Source of the DNA: Cerina sp048266425
Lineage (GTDB): Bacteria; Bacteroidota; Bacteroidia; Flavobacteriales; Flavobacteriaceae
DNA length: 64,000 nucleotides
Direction: 5' to 3'
Assembly: GCA_048266425.1 (NCBI GenBank)
Contig: JBLWZN010000019.1
Coordinates: forward strand, 14,374-78,373
The notes under the pieces were generated by a model. The model did not search any database, was not told the origin of the DNA, and was given only the letters and a program-made list of their open reading frames with translations. Made by a program: the position numbers and the translations under genes. Below, in pieces: positions 26,870-35,145 of the stretch. Within the stretch, counting starts at the first letter, position 1, and each line of letters opens with the position of its first letter.

Positions 26870-27742
26870 TCATGCAGCCGGTTCCACATGGATAAGGACG
26901 TCGGATATTTCCGGGAGTTGTAATATGAGTTCGTTTTTAAGCTGGTGCGCAATCGCATGTCCCTGGGCCACCGTAATACTTCCGTTGACTATGAGATGCA
27001 GGTCCACTAGATACGAAATGCCTGTTTTGCGCACATAGCATTTTTCGGTATCGATAACCCCATCCACACCTTGGGCGATATCCCTAATCTGCAATACCAG
27101 ATCATCGTATAAATGTTCGTCCATGATCTCTCCCAGGGCAGGTCTAAAAATAAGATAAGCGTTATAGACAATGAAACCCGAAGCCAAAAGGGCGGCCCAA
27201 TCGTCAGCTGATTCGTAACCCTGGCCCATATAAATGGCAATAGAAATACCGATAAATGCCATCAAGGAGGTAATGGCATCGCTTCTATGGTGCCAGGCAT
27301 CGGCCTCCAAGGAAGTACTATGGGTCTCTTTGCTTTTTTTGGAAACATACCGATAAAAGAATTCCTTCAGGACAACAACGATGCCCAATACTATCAAGGT
27401 GTATTTTTCCGGGGTCTGGTGGGGGGTTTTGATGTGTTGGATACTTTCATAAGCAATAATGGTTGCCGAAATCACCAAGAACCCCACCACGGCAAAGGTG
27501 ACCAATGGTTCTGCCCGTCCATGGCCGTAGGGATGGTTATCATCCGGCGGCTTTGTGGCATACTTTAAACCGAAAAGTACCAAAAGGGAAGAAAACACAT
27601 CCGTTGTGGATTCAATCGCATCCGCGATAAGGGCATAAGAATTCCCAAAGACCCCTGCAATCCCTTTGACCAAGGCCAAGAGGGCATTTCCAAAAATGCT
27701 CAAGTAAGCAGTGTTTATAGCCTTTTGTTTCTTGGTGTCCAT
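26870..27742 (-). CDS. Cation diffusion facilitator (CDF) transporter
   Basis: The 290-residue protein has six membrane helices. The metal-site motifs are SYALIADAIESTTDVFSS in helix 2 (D and the following region), HPYGHGRAEPL in the loop and EADAWHHRSDAITSL in helix 5 (HxxxD). A cytoplasmic ferredoxin-like domain (about residues 210-290) ends it. It exports Zn2+, Fe2+ or Mn2+ by proton antiport across the inner membrane; the metal is not decided by these residues. It is downstream of the cytochrome gene and separated from it by a terminator. Confidence 0.92.
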   Translation of the reverse strand: MDTKKQKAINTAYLSIFGNALLALVKGIAGVFGNSYALIADAIESTTDVFSSLLVLFGLKYATKPPDDNHPYGHGRAEPLVTFAVVGFLVISATIIAYESIQHIKTPHQTPEKYTLIVLGIVVVLKEFFYRYVSKKSKETHSTSLEADAWHHRSDAITSLMAFIGISIAIYMGQGYESADDWAALLASGFIVYNAYLIFRPALGEIMDEHLYDDLVLQIRDIAQGVDGVIDTEKCYVRKTGISYLVDLHLIVNGSITVAQGHAIAHQLKNELILQLPEISDVLIHVEPAA

Positions 27743-27780
27743 TTTTGGGGCTATGCCTTTTTAGAAAAAAATTAAATTAA

Positions 27781-27823
27781 AAAAGACGTTTGACCAATCT
27801 GGTTAATTGGGCAAACGTCTTTT
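27781..27823 (-). terminator. Intrinsic terminator of the cytochrome c gene
   Basis: A 12-bp stem (AAAAGACGTTTG / CAAACGTCTTTT) with an inner CCAAT/ATTGG helix, followed on the minus strand by TTTTTTAATTT. It lies 20 bp after the stop of the cytochrome gene. Confidence 0.85.
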
Positions 27824-27842
27824 AAAAACATGTAGATTTATA

Positions 27843-28322
27843 TTAGAACGTCCTTAAATACTCCGCAATTGCACGGGTATCCTCTTCAGAAAGGTTAGAG
27901 TTGATCATAATGGCGTTATTGTTCTCTGCGACCAAAGCCTTTGCAATGGGGTCTTCCTTGATCATCTGATCGGGTACCATGATCATGTTCATTACCCATT
28001 CTGGACTTCTTCGATCATAAACTCCTTTTAGGGCAGGGCCGATAAGCTTTTGGTCGGGCATATGGCAGGCGATACACACCGTATTATATACTTTCTCACC
28101 TTTGGCGGCCAATTCTTTGTTTACCGTGGCATCAAATTTTACGGACTTTATGGGGCCTACCCCTTTGTTATCCATATCTATCGGAACACCTACCGGTTCT
28201 GCCTTCGCTTCCTTCACCTCTTTTTTGGGACGGGTCATTTCAAAGCTGTCCTTTTTTTCTTTTTTATCGCCGCAGCTCAAGATAAGTCCGCCAAGGACCG
28301 CAAAGAATAATAATTTTTTCAT
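27843..28322 (-). CDS. c-type cytochrome lipoprotein
   Basis: The 159-residue protein has a lipoprotein signal (MKKLLFFAVLGGLILSC), a charged linker (about residues 18-70) and one cytochrome c domain with the heme motif CIACH (about residue 84). Candidate sixth-ligand methionines follow (PDQM, AIMINSN). It is a small monoheme electron carrier anchored at the periplasmic face of a membrane. Partners are not encoded next to it. Confidence 0.88.
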   Translation of the reverse strand: MKKLLFFAVLGGLILSCGDKKEKKDSFEMTRPKKEVKEAKAEPVGVPIDMDNKGVGPIKSVKFDATVNKELAAKGEKVYNTVCIACHMPDQKLIGPALKGVYDRRSPEWVMNMIMVPDQMIKEDPIAKALVAENNNAIMINSNLSEEDTRAIAEYLRTF

Positions 28323-28414
28323 ACGATTTTAATTTTTTGATTTCTGACTGATCAGAAGAAGTAAATTACTGGTTAAATGGATTTCGAGGCACTAAGTTAT
28401 GAAATACTAATAAT

Positions 28415-29377
28415 TTAATTCATCTCTTGAAGGAATTTTAATGCCTTTTTTTCGGCATAGGTAATATTTTCTGGCCCATGGTATCCAACGTGCCCTCCAA
28501 ATGCAGGTATTTCCAAGTATATATTATGGTTTTCCTCGGCCTCGTATACCGGGTAACAATCCTTTCCCAGAAAGGAATCGTTCCGTGCATTCACGATTAG
28601 GACCGGGCGGTCTATTCGGGGCAGGAATTGCTTGCAGCTACACTTTTCATAGTAATCCAAGGCATCTGTAAAACCGTGGGCCCGACTGGTATAGATGTCG
28701 TCAAAATCTTTTAGGGTCTTTATTTTTCTTAAGTCGCTATCCGAAATAAGATCGGGAAATAAAACCTTTTTGGCACGGAGTTTTTCTATAAGCTTTTTTC
28801 TAAACCTACGGGCGTAGGGAAAATTTATGGGCTTGGACAATTGCTTTAGGCTGTCATAAAGGTTGCAGGGCACCGAGATGCCTACCGCTGCTTGTAGCTC
28901 CTTCGGGATGCTCCGTGCCTCTCCTAAATATTTAAGGGCCAGGTTACCTCCCAAGCTGAAACCGGTAAGGTAGATCTTGTCGTAGTTTTTGGTTTCCAAG
29001 GTATGTTGCACTACCGCTTCCAAATCCTCGGTTGCTCCGGAATGGTAGGAACGGAACAAGCGATTGGTCTCCCCACTGCAGCCCCTATAGTTGACGGCAC
29101 AGGCATCAATTCCTGCCCTGTTCAAGAGTTTGGCCATTCCCGTGATATAGGGCCGACCGGAATCCCCTTCCAGCCCATGGAGCAAGATCACTACTTTCCG
29201 GGTTTGTTTCTCCGAAAAGCTCCAATCCAGATCCAAAAAGTCCCCATCTGCCAACGAGATGCGTTCCCGTCGTTGCACAAGTCCGTCAACCTTTCGGAAC
29301 AGTCCGTGATAAACCGTGGAAATATGTCCGTTCCTAAAAACGAAGGGAGGATTGTATTCTGATGGGATTATTGGCAT
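28415..29377 (-). CDS. YheT-family alpha/beta hydrolase
   Basis: The 320-residue protein shows the alpha/beta-hydrolase order of COG0429: LLHGLEGDSGRPYI (oxyanion region), VNYRGCSGETNR, the nucleophile elbow in TGFSLGGNLALKYLG (GFSLGG, Ser about 143), an aspartate near VLIVNARNDSF and the histidine in AFGGHVGY. Such enzymes are esterases or lipases of unknown natural substrate. No signal is seen, so it is probably cytoplasmic. A single gene. Confidence 0.9.
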   Translation of the reverse strand: MPIIPSEYNPPFVFRNGHISTVYHGLFRKVDGLVQRRERISLADGDFLDLDWSFSEKQTRKVVILLHGLEGDSGRPYITGMAKLLNRAGIDACAVNYRGCSGETNRLFRSYHSGATEDLEAVVQHTLETKNYDKIYLTGFSLGGNLALKYLGEARSIPKELQAAVGISVPCNLYDSLKQLSKPINFPYARRFRKKLIEKLRAKKVLFPDLISDSDLRKIKTLKDFDDIYTSRAHGFTDALDYYEKCSCKQFLPRIDRPVLIVNARNDSFLGKDCYPVYEAEENHNIYLEIPAFGGHVGYHGPENITYAEKKALKFLQEMN

Positions 29378-29454
29378 TTATTGGGCTAGAAACTAAGTTA
29401 ATAAATTGGAGATGCTTGAAGAAATTAGCGCATAATACAAAGTTATAAACCTCT

Positions 29455-29490
29455 AAAAGTTAAAAGTTATGGGTTAACAGTTAAGCATTT
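29455..29490. repeat. GTTA-word tract
   Basis: The spacer reads AAAGTTAAAAGTTATGGGTT then AACAGTTAAGC. The same words (GTTATCAGTTATGGGTTAAG, then AGTTG) recur at 30885-30910. Non-coding. Confidence 0.35.
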
Positions 29491-29595
29491 CGAAAATCGT
29501 GTTTATAGTCAAAAGTTGATAATTTGTTGTAGACACGTAATTCTTTGCGTATAAAGAGGTTAGTTTTATTATTATTTTAACCCTTAACCCATCTC

Positions 29596-30570
29596 CTACT
29601 TCGGGTAGGTTTCCAACAATTTGGCTTGCGCTTCAATGGCCGATTTGAATTCTGTTTTCAATTTTTTTACCAGGTCCGCTACCGGAAGAACATCGTCTAT
29701 CATGGCGACCCCTTGTCCGGCGGACCAAATAGTCTTCCAAGCCTTGGCCTCTGTGTCCAGTTCCTTGCCAAAATCGACTTTTACGTCCTTTTTTAGGTCT
29801 TCCTCGGTTATGCCGGCCGCTTTTAGGCTTGCCGCTAAGAAATTAGCGTGTACCCCGGAAACCGCGGCGGTATAGATTACGTCATTGGCGCCTGCATCGA
29901 TAATCATTTGCCGATAGGCATCCGTTGCCTTACTTTCTGTGGTGTTGATAAATCGGGTACCCATATAGGCCAGATCGGCACCCATCTGCATGGCGGAAGC
30001 GATGTCCCTGCCTGTGCTGATGCAACCGGATAGAACTATGGTCTTGTGAAAGAATTTTTTTATTTCCTCTATTAGGATCATAGGGTTGATGGTGCCCGCA
30101 TGTCCCCCGGCGCCAGCCGCAACCAGGATAAGTCCATCCACACCGGCTTCCGCCGCTTTTTCCGCATGTCTTTTTTTGATGATATCGTGAAATACGAGTC
30201 CGCCATAACTGTGGATAGCCTGCACCACTTGGGAGACCGCCCCTAGTGAGGTGATGATCAGGGGCACCTTGTGTTTCATGCACAATTTTAGATCGGCCTC
30301 CACCCGGGGATTTGATTGGTGCACGATGAGGTTAACACCAAAAGGAGCCGGTTTTATACCTGTTTCCTTTTCAAATTTTTGGAGTTCGGACTTGATCTGG
30401 ATCAGCCATTCCTCGAAACCCTCGCTGGTACGCTGGTTCAAGGCTGGAAAGGTGCCCACGATCCCGTTTTTACAACAGGAAATTACGAGTTCTGGCCCTG
30501 AGATCAAAAACATGGGTGCGGCAATGGCGGGAAGGGAAAGATCTTTAATAAAGGTTGGTTTATGGCTCAT
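29596..30570 (-). CDS. NAD(P)H-dependent flavin oxidoreductase (nitronate monooxygenase family)
   Basis: The 324-residue TIM-barrel protein has the 2-nitropropane dioxygenase-family motifs: LPAIAAPMFLISGPELVISC at the N-terminus, PFGVNLIVHQSNPR, FHDIIKKRHAEKAAEAGVDGLILVAAGAGGHAG (FMN phosphate region) and GADLAYMGTRFI. Members oxidise alkyl nitronates or act as enoyl-ACP reductase-like or other FMN enzymes. The class II (no catalytic His-dyad assigned) substrate is unknown. Cytoplasmic. Confidence 0.88.
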   Translation of the reverse strand: MSHKPTFIKDLSLPAIAAPMFLISGPELVISCCKNGIVGTFPALNQRTSEGFEEWLIQIKSELQKFEKETGIKPAPFGVNLIVHQSNPRVEADLKLCMKHKVPLIITSLGAVSQVVQAIHSYGGLVFHDIIKKRHAEKAAEAGVDGLILVAAGAGGHAGTINPMILIEEIKKFFHKTIVLSGCISTGRDIASAMQMGADLAYMGTRFINTTESKATDAYRQMIIDAGANDVIYTAAVSGVHANFLAASLKAAGITEEDLKKDVKVDFGKELDTEAKAWKTIWSAGQGVAMIDDVLPVADLVKKLKTEFKSAIEAQAKLLETYPK

Positions 30571-30815
30571 GTGCTAAAATTAAGGATTATTTTCACTGGG
30601 TCTAATTTCGTAGTTATTGAACTGGTTTAATCTTTTTCCATTTGCTAAAAAATTTCCCTTTCTCGCTCATTCCTGCCCGTACCGGTCGGTCGGGTTTGCT
30701 CTTTTTGTTCTTCAGTAGCCCTGATATGCAACTCAAAAAAGACTTCGAATGGACAAAAATTGTCTAATTTTCGGTTAAACGTAAAAAATTTATACCAGTT
30801 CATACAAAACTATGG

Positions 30816-30823
30816 TATTTTTG
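30816..30823 (+). promoter_or_regulatory. -7 element (TATTTTTG) upstream of the thioesterase gene
   Basis: A full TAnnTTTG match, 161 bp before the ATG at 30985. It would give a leader of about 150 nt that contains the hairpin at 30863-30948. Confidence 0.4.
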
Positions 30824-30862
30824 CTATGCATGCATACTATTTTGGGCGGAAAGACGAAAAGA

Positions 30863-30948
30863 GGAAGGACGGAAGGACAGAAAGTTATCAGTTATGGGTT
30901 AAGAGTTGAAGTCCTTTGTCTTTGAGCAAATCGGTCCTTTGTCCTTCC
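30863..30948 (+). repeat. Long inverted repeat in the thioesterase leader
   Basis: The left arm, GGAAGGACGGAAGGAC (30863-30878), pairs with GTCCTTTGTCCTTCC (30934-30948) except at one internal step. The loop holds GTTA words. Whether it regulates the gene or is a dispersed repeat is open. Confidence 0.45.
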
Positions 30949-30984
30949 AATCAACACTAATAAACCAGTTTTAAACAAAAAATC

Positions 30985-31479
30985 ATGTACACAAAAAAAT
31001 TTGAAGTCCGGTGGAGCGATATGGACGCCAATCGGCATTTGGCCAATTCGTCCTACATCAATTTTATGAGCCATACCCGGATGTCTCTTTTTCTGGACAG
31101 CGGACTTACCCACAAAATGATGGTGGAACACCAGCTGGGCCCTGTTGTTTTTCACGAGCATATCTACTATTTTAAAGAGGTACTTCCAGGCACTCCCGTT
31201 ACGGTAACGGTGGAATTTAAGGGGATGAGCGCCAATGGAACCCTGTTTGAGTTCCACCACAATTTTTATGATCGCGAAGGTCGGAACTTGGCGCACAGTG
31301 AGATGATGGGGGGCTGGATCAACAGCGAGACCCGTAGGCTTACCAATCTTCACGAAGAGCCGTTGGCAGTTTTTAACGGGATGGAAAAGGCAGCCGATTT
31401 TAGGGTGCTTACCAGTGCCGATACCCGGAAGTATGGGAAACGGCCCCAGGATATTTCCCCAGAAGTACTTGGGGAGTAA
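30985..31479 (+). CDS. Acyl-CoA thioesterase (hotdog fold, 4HBT type)
   Basis: The 164-residue protein opens MYTKKFEVRWSDMDANRHLA, the 4-hydroxybenzoyl-CoA-thioesterase-type pattern in which the aspartate of WSDMDANRHLAN is catalytic. The hotdog helix (SSYINFMSHTRMSLFLDSG) and strands (GPVVFHEHIYYFKEVLPGTPVTVTVEF, LFEFHHNFYD) follow. It hydrolyses acyl-CoA thioesters in the cytoplasm. Chain preference unknown. Confidence 0.9.
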   Translation: MYTKKFEVRWSDMDANRHLANSSYINFMSHTRMSLFLDSGLTHKMMVEHQLGPVVFHEHIYYFKEVLPGTPVTVTVEFKGMSANGTLFEFHHNFYDREGRNLAHSEMMGGWINSETRRLTNLHEEPLAVFNGMEKAADFRVLTSADTRKYGKRPQDISPEVLGE

Positions 31480-31595
31480 ACCGTTGGCTGCTATGCCGTT
31501 GTAGGTGTTGGAAAGCGAACTGTACCTGCCCCATCTGAATTGTCCCTTGTGAATAGGAATCCTACGTCTACGGGAAATTTCCTGAAAAATTTCGA

Positions 31596-31603
31596 TATCT
31601 TTG
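31596..31603 (+). promoter_or_regulatory. -7 element (TATCTTTG) for the fatty-acid hydroxylase-family gene
   Basis: A full TAnnTTTG match, 49 bp before the ATG at 31652. It overlaps the first codon of the longer open frame (31601), which excludes that start. Confidence 0.6.
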
Positions 31604-31651
31604 GAATACCGTACTTCCGACAGGAAGAACGACCAAACCAACAATAGCGTA

Positions 31652-32647
31652 ATGGAAATTTTAGATACCCTCTATCGGGAAGTCGTTGGCTTTTTTGGAA
31701 TTGAACAAGCGTGGGAGATCCTTACCTCGGGAAATTACAGTGCTTTAAGGACCTATGATGGCATCGTCGCCATTATCCGACCCATAATTCCCCTGCTCAT
31801 CCTTTTGGAGTTTATACTGGGAATGATCTATAAAAAGCCCCAGACCAAGGTTTACAAGGTCAATTTTTTGATCTATGTTTTTAACCGGGTCATAGGTAGG
31901 TTTATCGCCATAGCCATGGTGGTCTTCATTATCGGGGTGTTCGAAAAATACGCGATCCTCCACACCGAGCCTACTTGGTATTGGTTTATCTACGGCTATA
32001 TCGTTTGGGAGTTCGGACATTTTATCTACCACTATCTTGGACACAAGGTACGGTTGTTCTGGTGCCTGCATTCTACGCACCATGCCCCGGAAGACATGAA
32101 CCTTTCCGTGACCCATGCCCACTTTTTTTTGGAGGCCCCCTATGCCGATGCCATCCGCACTACGGTCTGTATCCTTCTCGGCGTTAGTCCGGCCATGCTC
32201 TTTGTGATTATGTTTATAGATGGCACCTATGGGGCGTTTATCCACGTAGGGGAGAACGTGATAAAAAATGGCAGGTTGGGATTTTTGAACAAGTTGATTT
32301 TGACCCCTTCCCACCACCGGGTACACCATGCCAAGAACCCGCTCTATATGGATACCAATTTCTGCAACCTCCTCAATATCTGGGACAAGGTCTTTGGCAC
32401 TTATCAAGATGAACGGAACGATATTAAAATAGAATATGGCATCACCCGCGAGATGGATTCCGGCAACTTTATGGACGTCTATTTTGGGGAGATCGTGGCC
32501 TTGGCCAAGGATGTTGTCAGGGCTCCAGGGATCAAGAACAAATTTCTTTATGTTTTTATGCCTCCCGGCTGGAGCCATACCGGCGATCACAAAACCGCCA
32601 AAGTAGTACGCACCGATTATCTACAAAACCAGAGGGTCCAGAGCTAA
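31652..32647 (+). CDS. Sterol desaturase / fatty acid hydroxylase-family membrane enzyme
   Basis: From the ATG at 31652 (MEILDTLYREVVGFFG) the protein is 331 residues with about four membrane helices. The three histidine clusters of the diiron family are present: HFIYHYLGH (about 125), HSTHH (about 145) and HHRVHH (about 230), with a further H in the THAHFFLE region. It probably hydroxylates or desaturates a lipid in the inner membrane with O2. Carotenoid, sphingolipid or hopanoid substrates are all possible. Confidence 0.9.
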   Translation: MEILDTLYREVVGFFGIEQAWEILTSGNYSALRTYDGIVAIIRPIIPLLILLEFILGMIYKKPQTKVYKVNFLIYVFNRVIGRFIAIAMVVFIIGVFEKYAILHTEPTWYWFIYGYIVWEFGHFIYHYLGHKVRLFWCLHSTHHAPEDMNLSVTHAHFFLEAPYADAIRTTVCILLGVSPAMLFVIMFIDGTYGAFIHVGENVIKNGRLGFLNKLILTPSHHRVHHAKNPLYMDTNFCNLLNIWDKVFGTYQDERNDIKIEYGITREMDSGNFMDVYFGEIVALAKDVVRAPGIKNKFLYVFMPPGWSHTGDHKTAKVVRTDYLQNQRVQS

Positions 32648-32653
32648 AGATCC

Positions 32654-32680
32654 CCGCTCCCGCGCGATTGCATCGCTTGG
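32654..32680 (+). repeat. Palindromic repeat (family 1), forward copy 1
   Basis: Reads CCGCTCCCGCGCGATTGCAT then CGCTTGG. The core CGCGAT-TGC-ATCGCT is a near-perfect hairpin. Confidence 0.75.
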
Positions 32681-32685
32681 TAATC

Positions 32686-32710
32686 CCTCCCGCGCGATTG
32701 TATCGCGTGG
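32686..32710 (+). repeat. Palindromic repeat (family 1), forward copy 2
   Basis: CCTCCCGCGCGATTGTATCG then CGTGG; perfect CGCGAT/ATCGCG stem. Confidence 0.75.
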
Positions 32711-32816
32711 TAACGTAATTTGCGGTTGCCTGGAACTGTTAACCTAGCTATTCATAAAAATTATGCGATTCCAAATGTTGGTCCTAAAAGAATATTTCTA
32801 TCGTCGAAAACATCGG

Positions 32817-32956
32817 CCCTAGTAATAATCGGAATTCTATGCTTGTGTATTTTTATTTCTGGATGAATTGAAATTTTGAGTTATGAGTTACTTTTGGGAT
32901 TACCTCTGTTCCGGCCACTAGATGGGGCCACGCGATACAATCGCGTGGGAGCGGGG
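32817..32956. mobile_element. MITE/BIME-like element, copy A (right end is the inverted repeat)
   Basis: From CCCTAGTAATAATCGGAATT through GAATTGAAATTTTGAG and GTTACTTTTGGGATTAC to the inverted palindrome (32928-32956), this matches copy B (33612-33736) almost base for base for about 110 bp. It contains no ORF. The left terminal palindrome is represented by the forward copies 100 bp upstream. Confidence 0.6.
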
Positions 32957-33015
32957 AAAAATTTTAAACTTTAATGGGACAGCAATGGTAGCACATTATA
33001 AAAAACCTTAACCGG

Positions 33016-33600
33016 ATGAAGAAAATTATAGCTTTATTATTCCTTTTGACAATTGGATTTGTCTCCTGTAAGACTTCTGAAAAGGAAAAGAATAAAGAAA
33101 CTAGCAAACTTGAAATTGCAAAGCAATATTATAAAGCTCTTGATAATTCTGATGGTTCTGGAATCCCAAATTTATTGGGAGATAGTATAGTTGTTAGGGA
33201 AAATTCAGATGACTATGAAGAACGTTTTTCCCAAAAAGGATATTCTGAATGGTTGGAATGGGATTCAGTATTTGACCCAACCTATAAAATCCTTGAAATT
33301 GAGGAAGAAAACCAAGTTGTCAAAGCAAAAATTTCTAAAATTGATAAACGAATCCTTTTTCTTAACGAAGAACCAATGGTTTGGTATGAAATCGTACGAT
33401 TTGACAACAATAAAATAGTCCAAGTTGAAAGAATTGAGTACGAGGTTTTTAATGTTGAAAAATTCCTTAAAAACAGAGATGGACTCGTAAACTGGATTGA
33501 CAAAAATCATTCTGAATTAAGTGGATTTTTATTTCCGCAAACAAGGTCTGTTGGATTGAAATACTTAAAGGCAATCGAAATGTATGAAAACGGAAAATAA
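33016..33600 (+). CDS. NTF2-like lipoprotein of unknown function
   Basis: The 194-residue protein has a lipoprotein signal (MKKIIALLFLLTIGFVSC), a charged linker and a domain that looks like the SnoaL/NTF2 cone fold (LEIAKQYYKALDNSDGS, a central ILEIEEENQVVKAKISK strand and MVWYEIVRFDNNKI). It is clearly richer in A/T than the genes before 32.6 kb and sits between two repeat elements; its stop codon directly abuts the repeat at 33601. Codon use and context suggest a cassette acquired by transfer. No function can be assigned. Confidence 0.7.
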   Translation: MKKIIALLFLLTIGFVSCKTSEKEKNKETSKLEIAKQYYKALDNSDGSGIPNLLGDSIVVRENSDDYEERFSQKGYSEWLEWDSVFDPTYKILEIEEENQVVKAKISKIDKRILFLNEEPMVWYEIVRFDNNKIVQVERIEYEVFNVEKFLKNRDGLVNWIDKNHSELSGFLFPQTRSVGLKYLKAIEMYENGK

Positions 33601-33736
33601 CCCCGCTCCCGACCCTAATAATAATTGGAATTCCATGCTTGTGTATCTTTATTCTGGATGAATTGAAATTTTGGGTTATAAGTTACTTTTGGGATTACGG
33701 CTATTGCGACCACGCGTTGGAATCGCGCGGGAGCGG
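33601..33736. mobile_element. MITE/BIME-like element, copy B (136 bp)
   Basis: The left end is a truncated forward repeat (CCCCGCTCCCG, 33601-33611). The right end is an inverted repeat (CCACGCGTTGGAATCGCGCG then GGAGCGG, 33710-33736). The body matches copy A. It begins immediately after the TAA of the upstream gene. Confidence 0.65.
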
Positions 33737-33785
33737 AGAGTGAGGCAAAACAGTATTAGTTAGATAAGATTAAAGATAGAAATTT

Positions 33786-34784
33786 ATGAAAAAAAGTTAC
33801 TTGATGTTTTTTACCTTGTTTATTACTCTTTCCTGTAATTTAAAGAAAGGTAATGACAACTCATCGAAAAAGGAAAATGAGGTAATAAAATCAACAGAGA
33901 TCAGGGTTCGAGACCCATTCATTTTGGCAGATAAAAAAACTCAGACCTACTACTTGTATGCCTCTATATATAATCGCACACAAGATAAATCCAAAGGGCA
34001 AGGAGTAGAAGTCTACACCAGTAAAGATTTGAAAAACTGGACGGCGCCAGAGCCAGTTTTTCAAGCTCCCGATGATTTTTGGGCGACCAGCCTCGTTTGG
34101 GCACCTGAAGTACATCAATATAAAGGAAAATATTACCTGTTCACTACCTTTACCAAATCTGCCCCGCCCGATACCATCGCTAAAACCTTAAGAGGCAGTC
34201 AGATCTTGGTATCCGATCATCCCTCCGGACCTTTTAAGCCTTTTGCCAACAGTCCTCATACCTCCATTGACCAAATGACTTTGGACGGTACATTATGGGT
34301 GGAAAATGGTAAACCATATATGATTTACTGTCATGAATGGATTCAAATAAAGGACGGCACAATAAATTTAGTTGCTTTAAAAGGTGACTTGTCATCAGTA
34401 GACGGTGAAAGTCAAGTACTTTTCAAAGCTTCTACAGCACCTTGGATCAAGGCACATGATAATGACAACTATGTTACGGATGGCTGCTTTTTATATAGAA
34501 CCAAATCCAATAAACTAATAATGATTTGGTCTAGTATGGGGAAAGATGGTTACGCCATCGGAACGGTTGTTTCTGAAAGTGGAAGTGTTAAAGGTCCATG
34601 GACGCACAACTCAAACCGCTTATTTAAAAAGGATGGTGGCCACGGAATGATTTTCAAAACATTTGATGGGCAATTGGTGATTTGTTTGCATCAGCCCAAT
34701 AAAAGCCCGGATGAACGGATGCAATTGTATGAATTAAAGGACTTAGGGGACAGTTTAAAATTAGGTGAAAAGTTATTTCATTGA
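33786..34784 (+). CDS. Glycoside hydrolase family 43-like protein (lipoprotein)
   Basis: The 332-residue protein has a lipoprotein signal (ITLSC at about 17) and a five-bladed propeller with GH43 landmarks: IRVRDPFILADKKTQTYYLY (catalytic base Asp), WAPEVHQYKGKYYLFTTF, LDGTLWVENGKPYMIYCHEW (pKa-modulating Asp) and VTDGCFLYRTKSNKLIMIWSS. In the last motif Asp stands where many GH43 enzymes have the acid Glu (EGP); a Bacteroidota subgroup appears to share this, but I cannot verify it. It probably acts on arabinan- or xylan-like side chains in the periplasm. Confidence 0.85.
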   Translation: MKKSYLMFFTLFITLSCNLKKGNDNSSKKENEVIKSTEIRVRDPFILADKKTQTYYLYASIYNRTQDKSKGQGVEVYTSKDLKNWTAPEPVFQAPDDFWATSLVWAPEVHQYKGKYYLFTTFTKSAPPDTIAKTLRGSQILVSDHPSGPFKPFANSPHTSIDQMTLDGTLWVENGKPYMIYCHEWIQIKDGTINLVALKGDLSSVDGESQVLFKASTAPWIKAHDNDNYVTDGCFLYRTKSNKLIMIWSSMGKDGYAIGTVVSESGSVKGPWTHNSNRLFKKDGGHGMIFKTFDGQLVICLHQPNKSPDERMQLYELKDLGDSLKLGEKLFH

Positions 34785-35145
34785 TATATCAACTGGCTAC
34801 AACCCCGCTCCCTTGCTCCCGTGCGATTGTATGGCGTGGCAGCGAAAATTTGAGGGATTCTTTTTTCCAAACTGGATTCCAAATTTCTGATCCAAAGCTT
34901 ATTGGTTTTGCGAGCCCGCAACTAACCCTATTTTTGATTTTTTTCATTTGATCTTGCTTGATTCGGGCTGTCCGTTTTGGTTATAAATGTATATGAAATG
35001 TAATGCCGCATTTTATTGGACGGACGGAATGCTAAAGGTGATATAACCCGGATCTCAAGCTCAATCCTGCCCCAACCCATTAAACAACAAACATCTTCAT
35101 TTTCAAAATAAATCATTACCTTGAATTCCCAATTAAAAACGCAGC
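34785..35145. other. 361-bp spacer with one repeat copy
   Basis: Carries a forward palindromic repeat (34803-34839). The remaining 300 bp shows no ORF or terminator-like structure that I can support. Confidence 0.45.
34803..34839 (+). repeat. Palindromic repeat (family 1), duplicated 5' part
   Basis: CCCCGCTCCC is followed by a second GCTCCCGTGCGATTGTATGG then CGTGG, with two mismatches to the consensus. It begins 18 bp after the GH43 stop codon. Confidence 0.65.

Larger units (their letters stand above)
30571..30984. other. Divergent spacer with promoter and long hairpin
   Basis: 414 bp between divergent genes. It includes a truncated family-2 repeat (30672-30694), a TATTTTTG promoter element (30816-30823) and an imperfect hairpin in the presumed leader of the thioesterase gene (30863-30948). 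Confidence 0.5.
32648..33015. other. 368-bp spacer made mostly of palindromic repeat copies
   Basis: Contains forward copies at 32654-32680 and 32686-32710, an inverted copy at 32928-32956, and a 110-bp body shared with 33612-33736. No gene is visible. Confidence 0.65.

Noticed and set aside
30892..31644. Open frame of 250 codons on the minus strand
   Set aside because: It lies antisense to the thioesterase gene (30985-31479), whose protein has clear family motifs. The minus-strand translation shows no family pattern.
31745..32590. Open frame of 281 codons on the minus strand
   Set aside because: Antisense shadow of the fatty-acid hydroxylase-family gene; the plus strand carries all three histidine clusters.
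34928..35116. A 62-codon ORF on the minus strand before the oxidoreductase gene
   Set aside because: No family features and it ends next to the divergent gene's leader; looks like chance.
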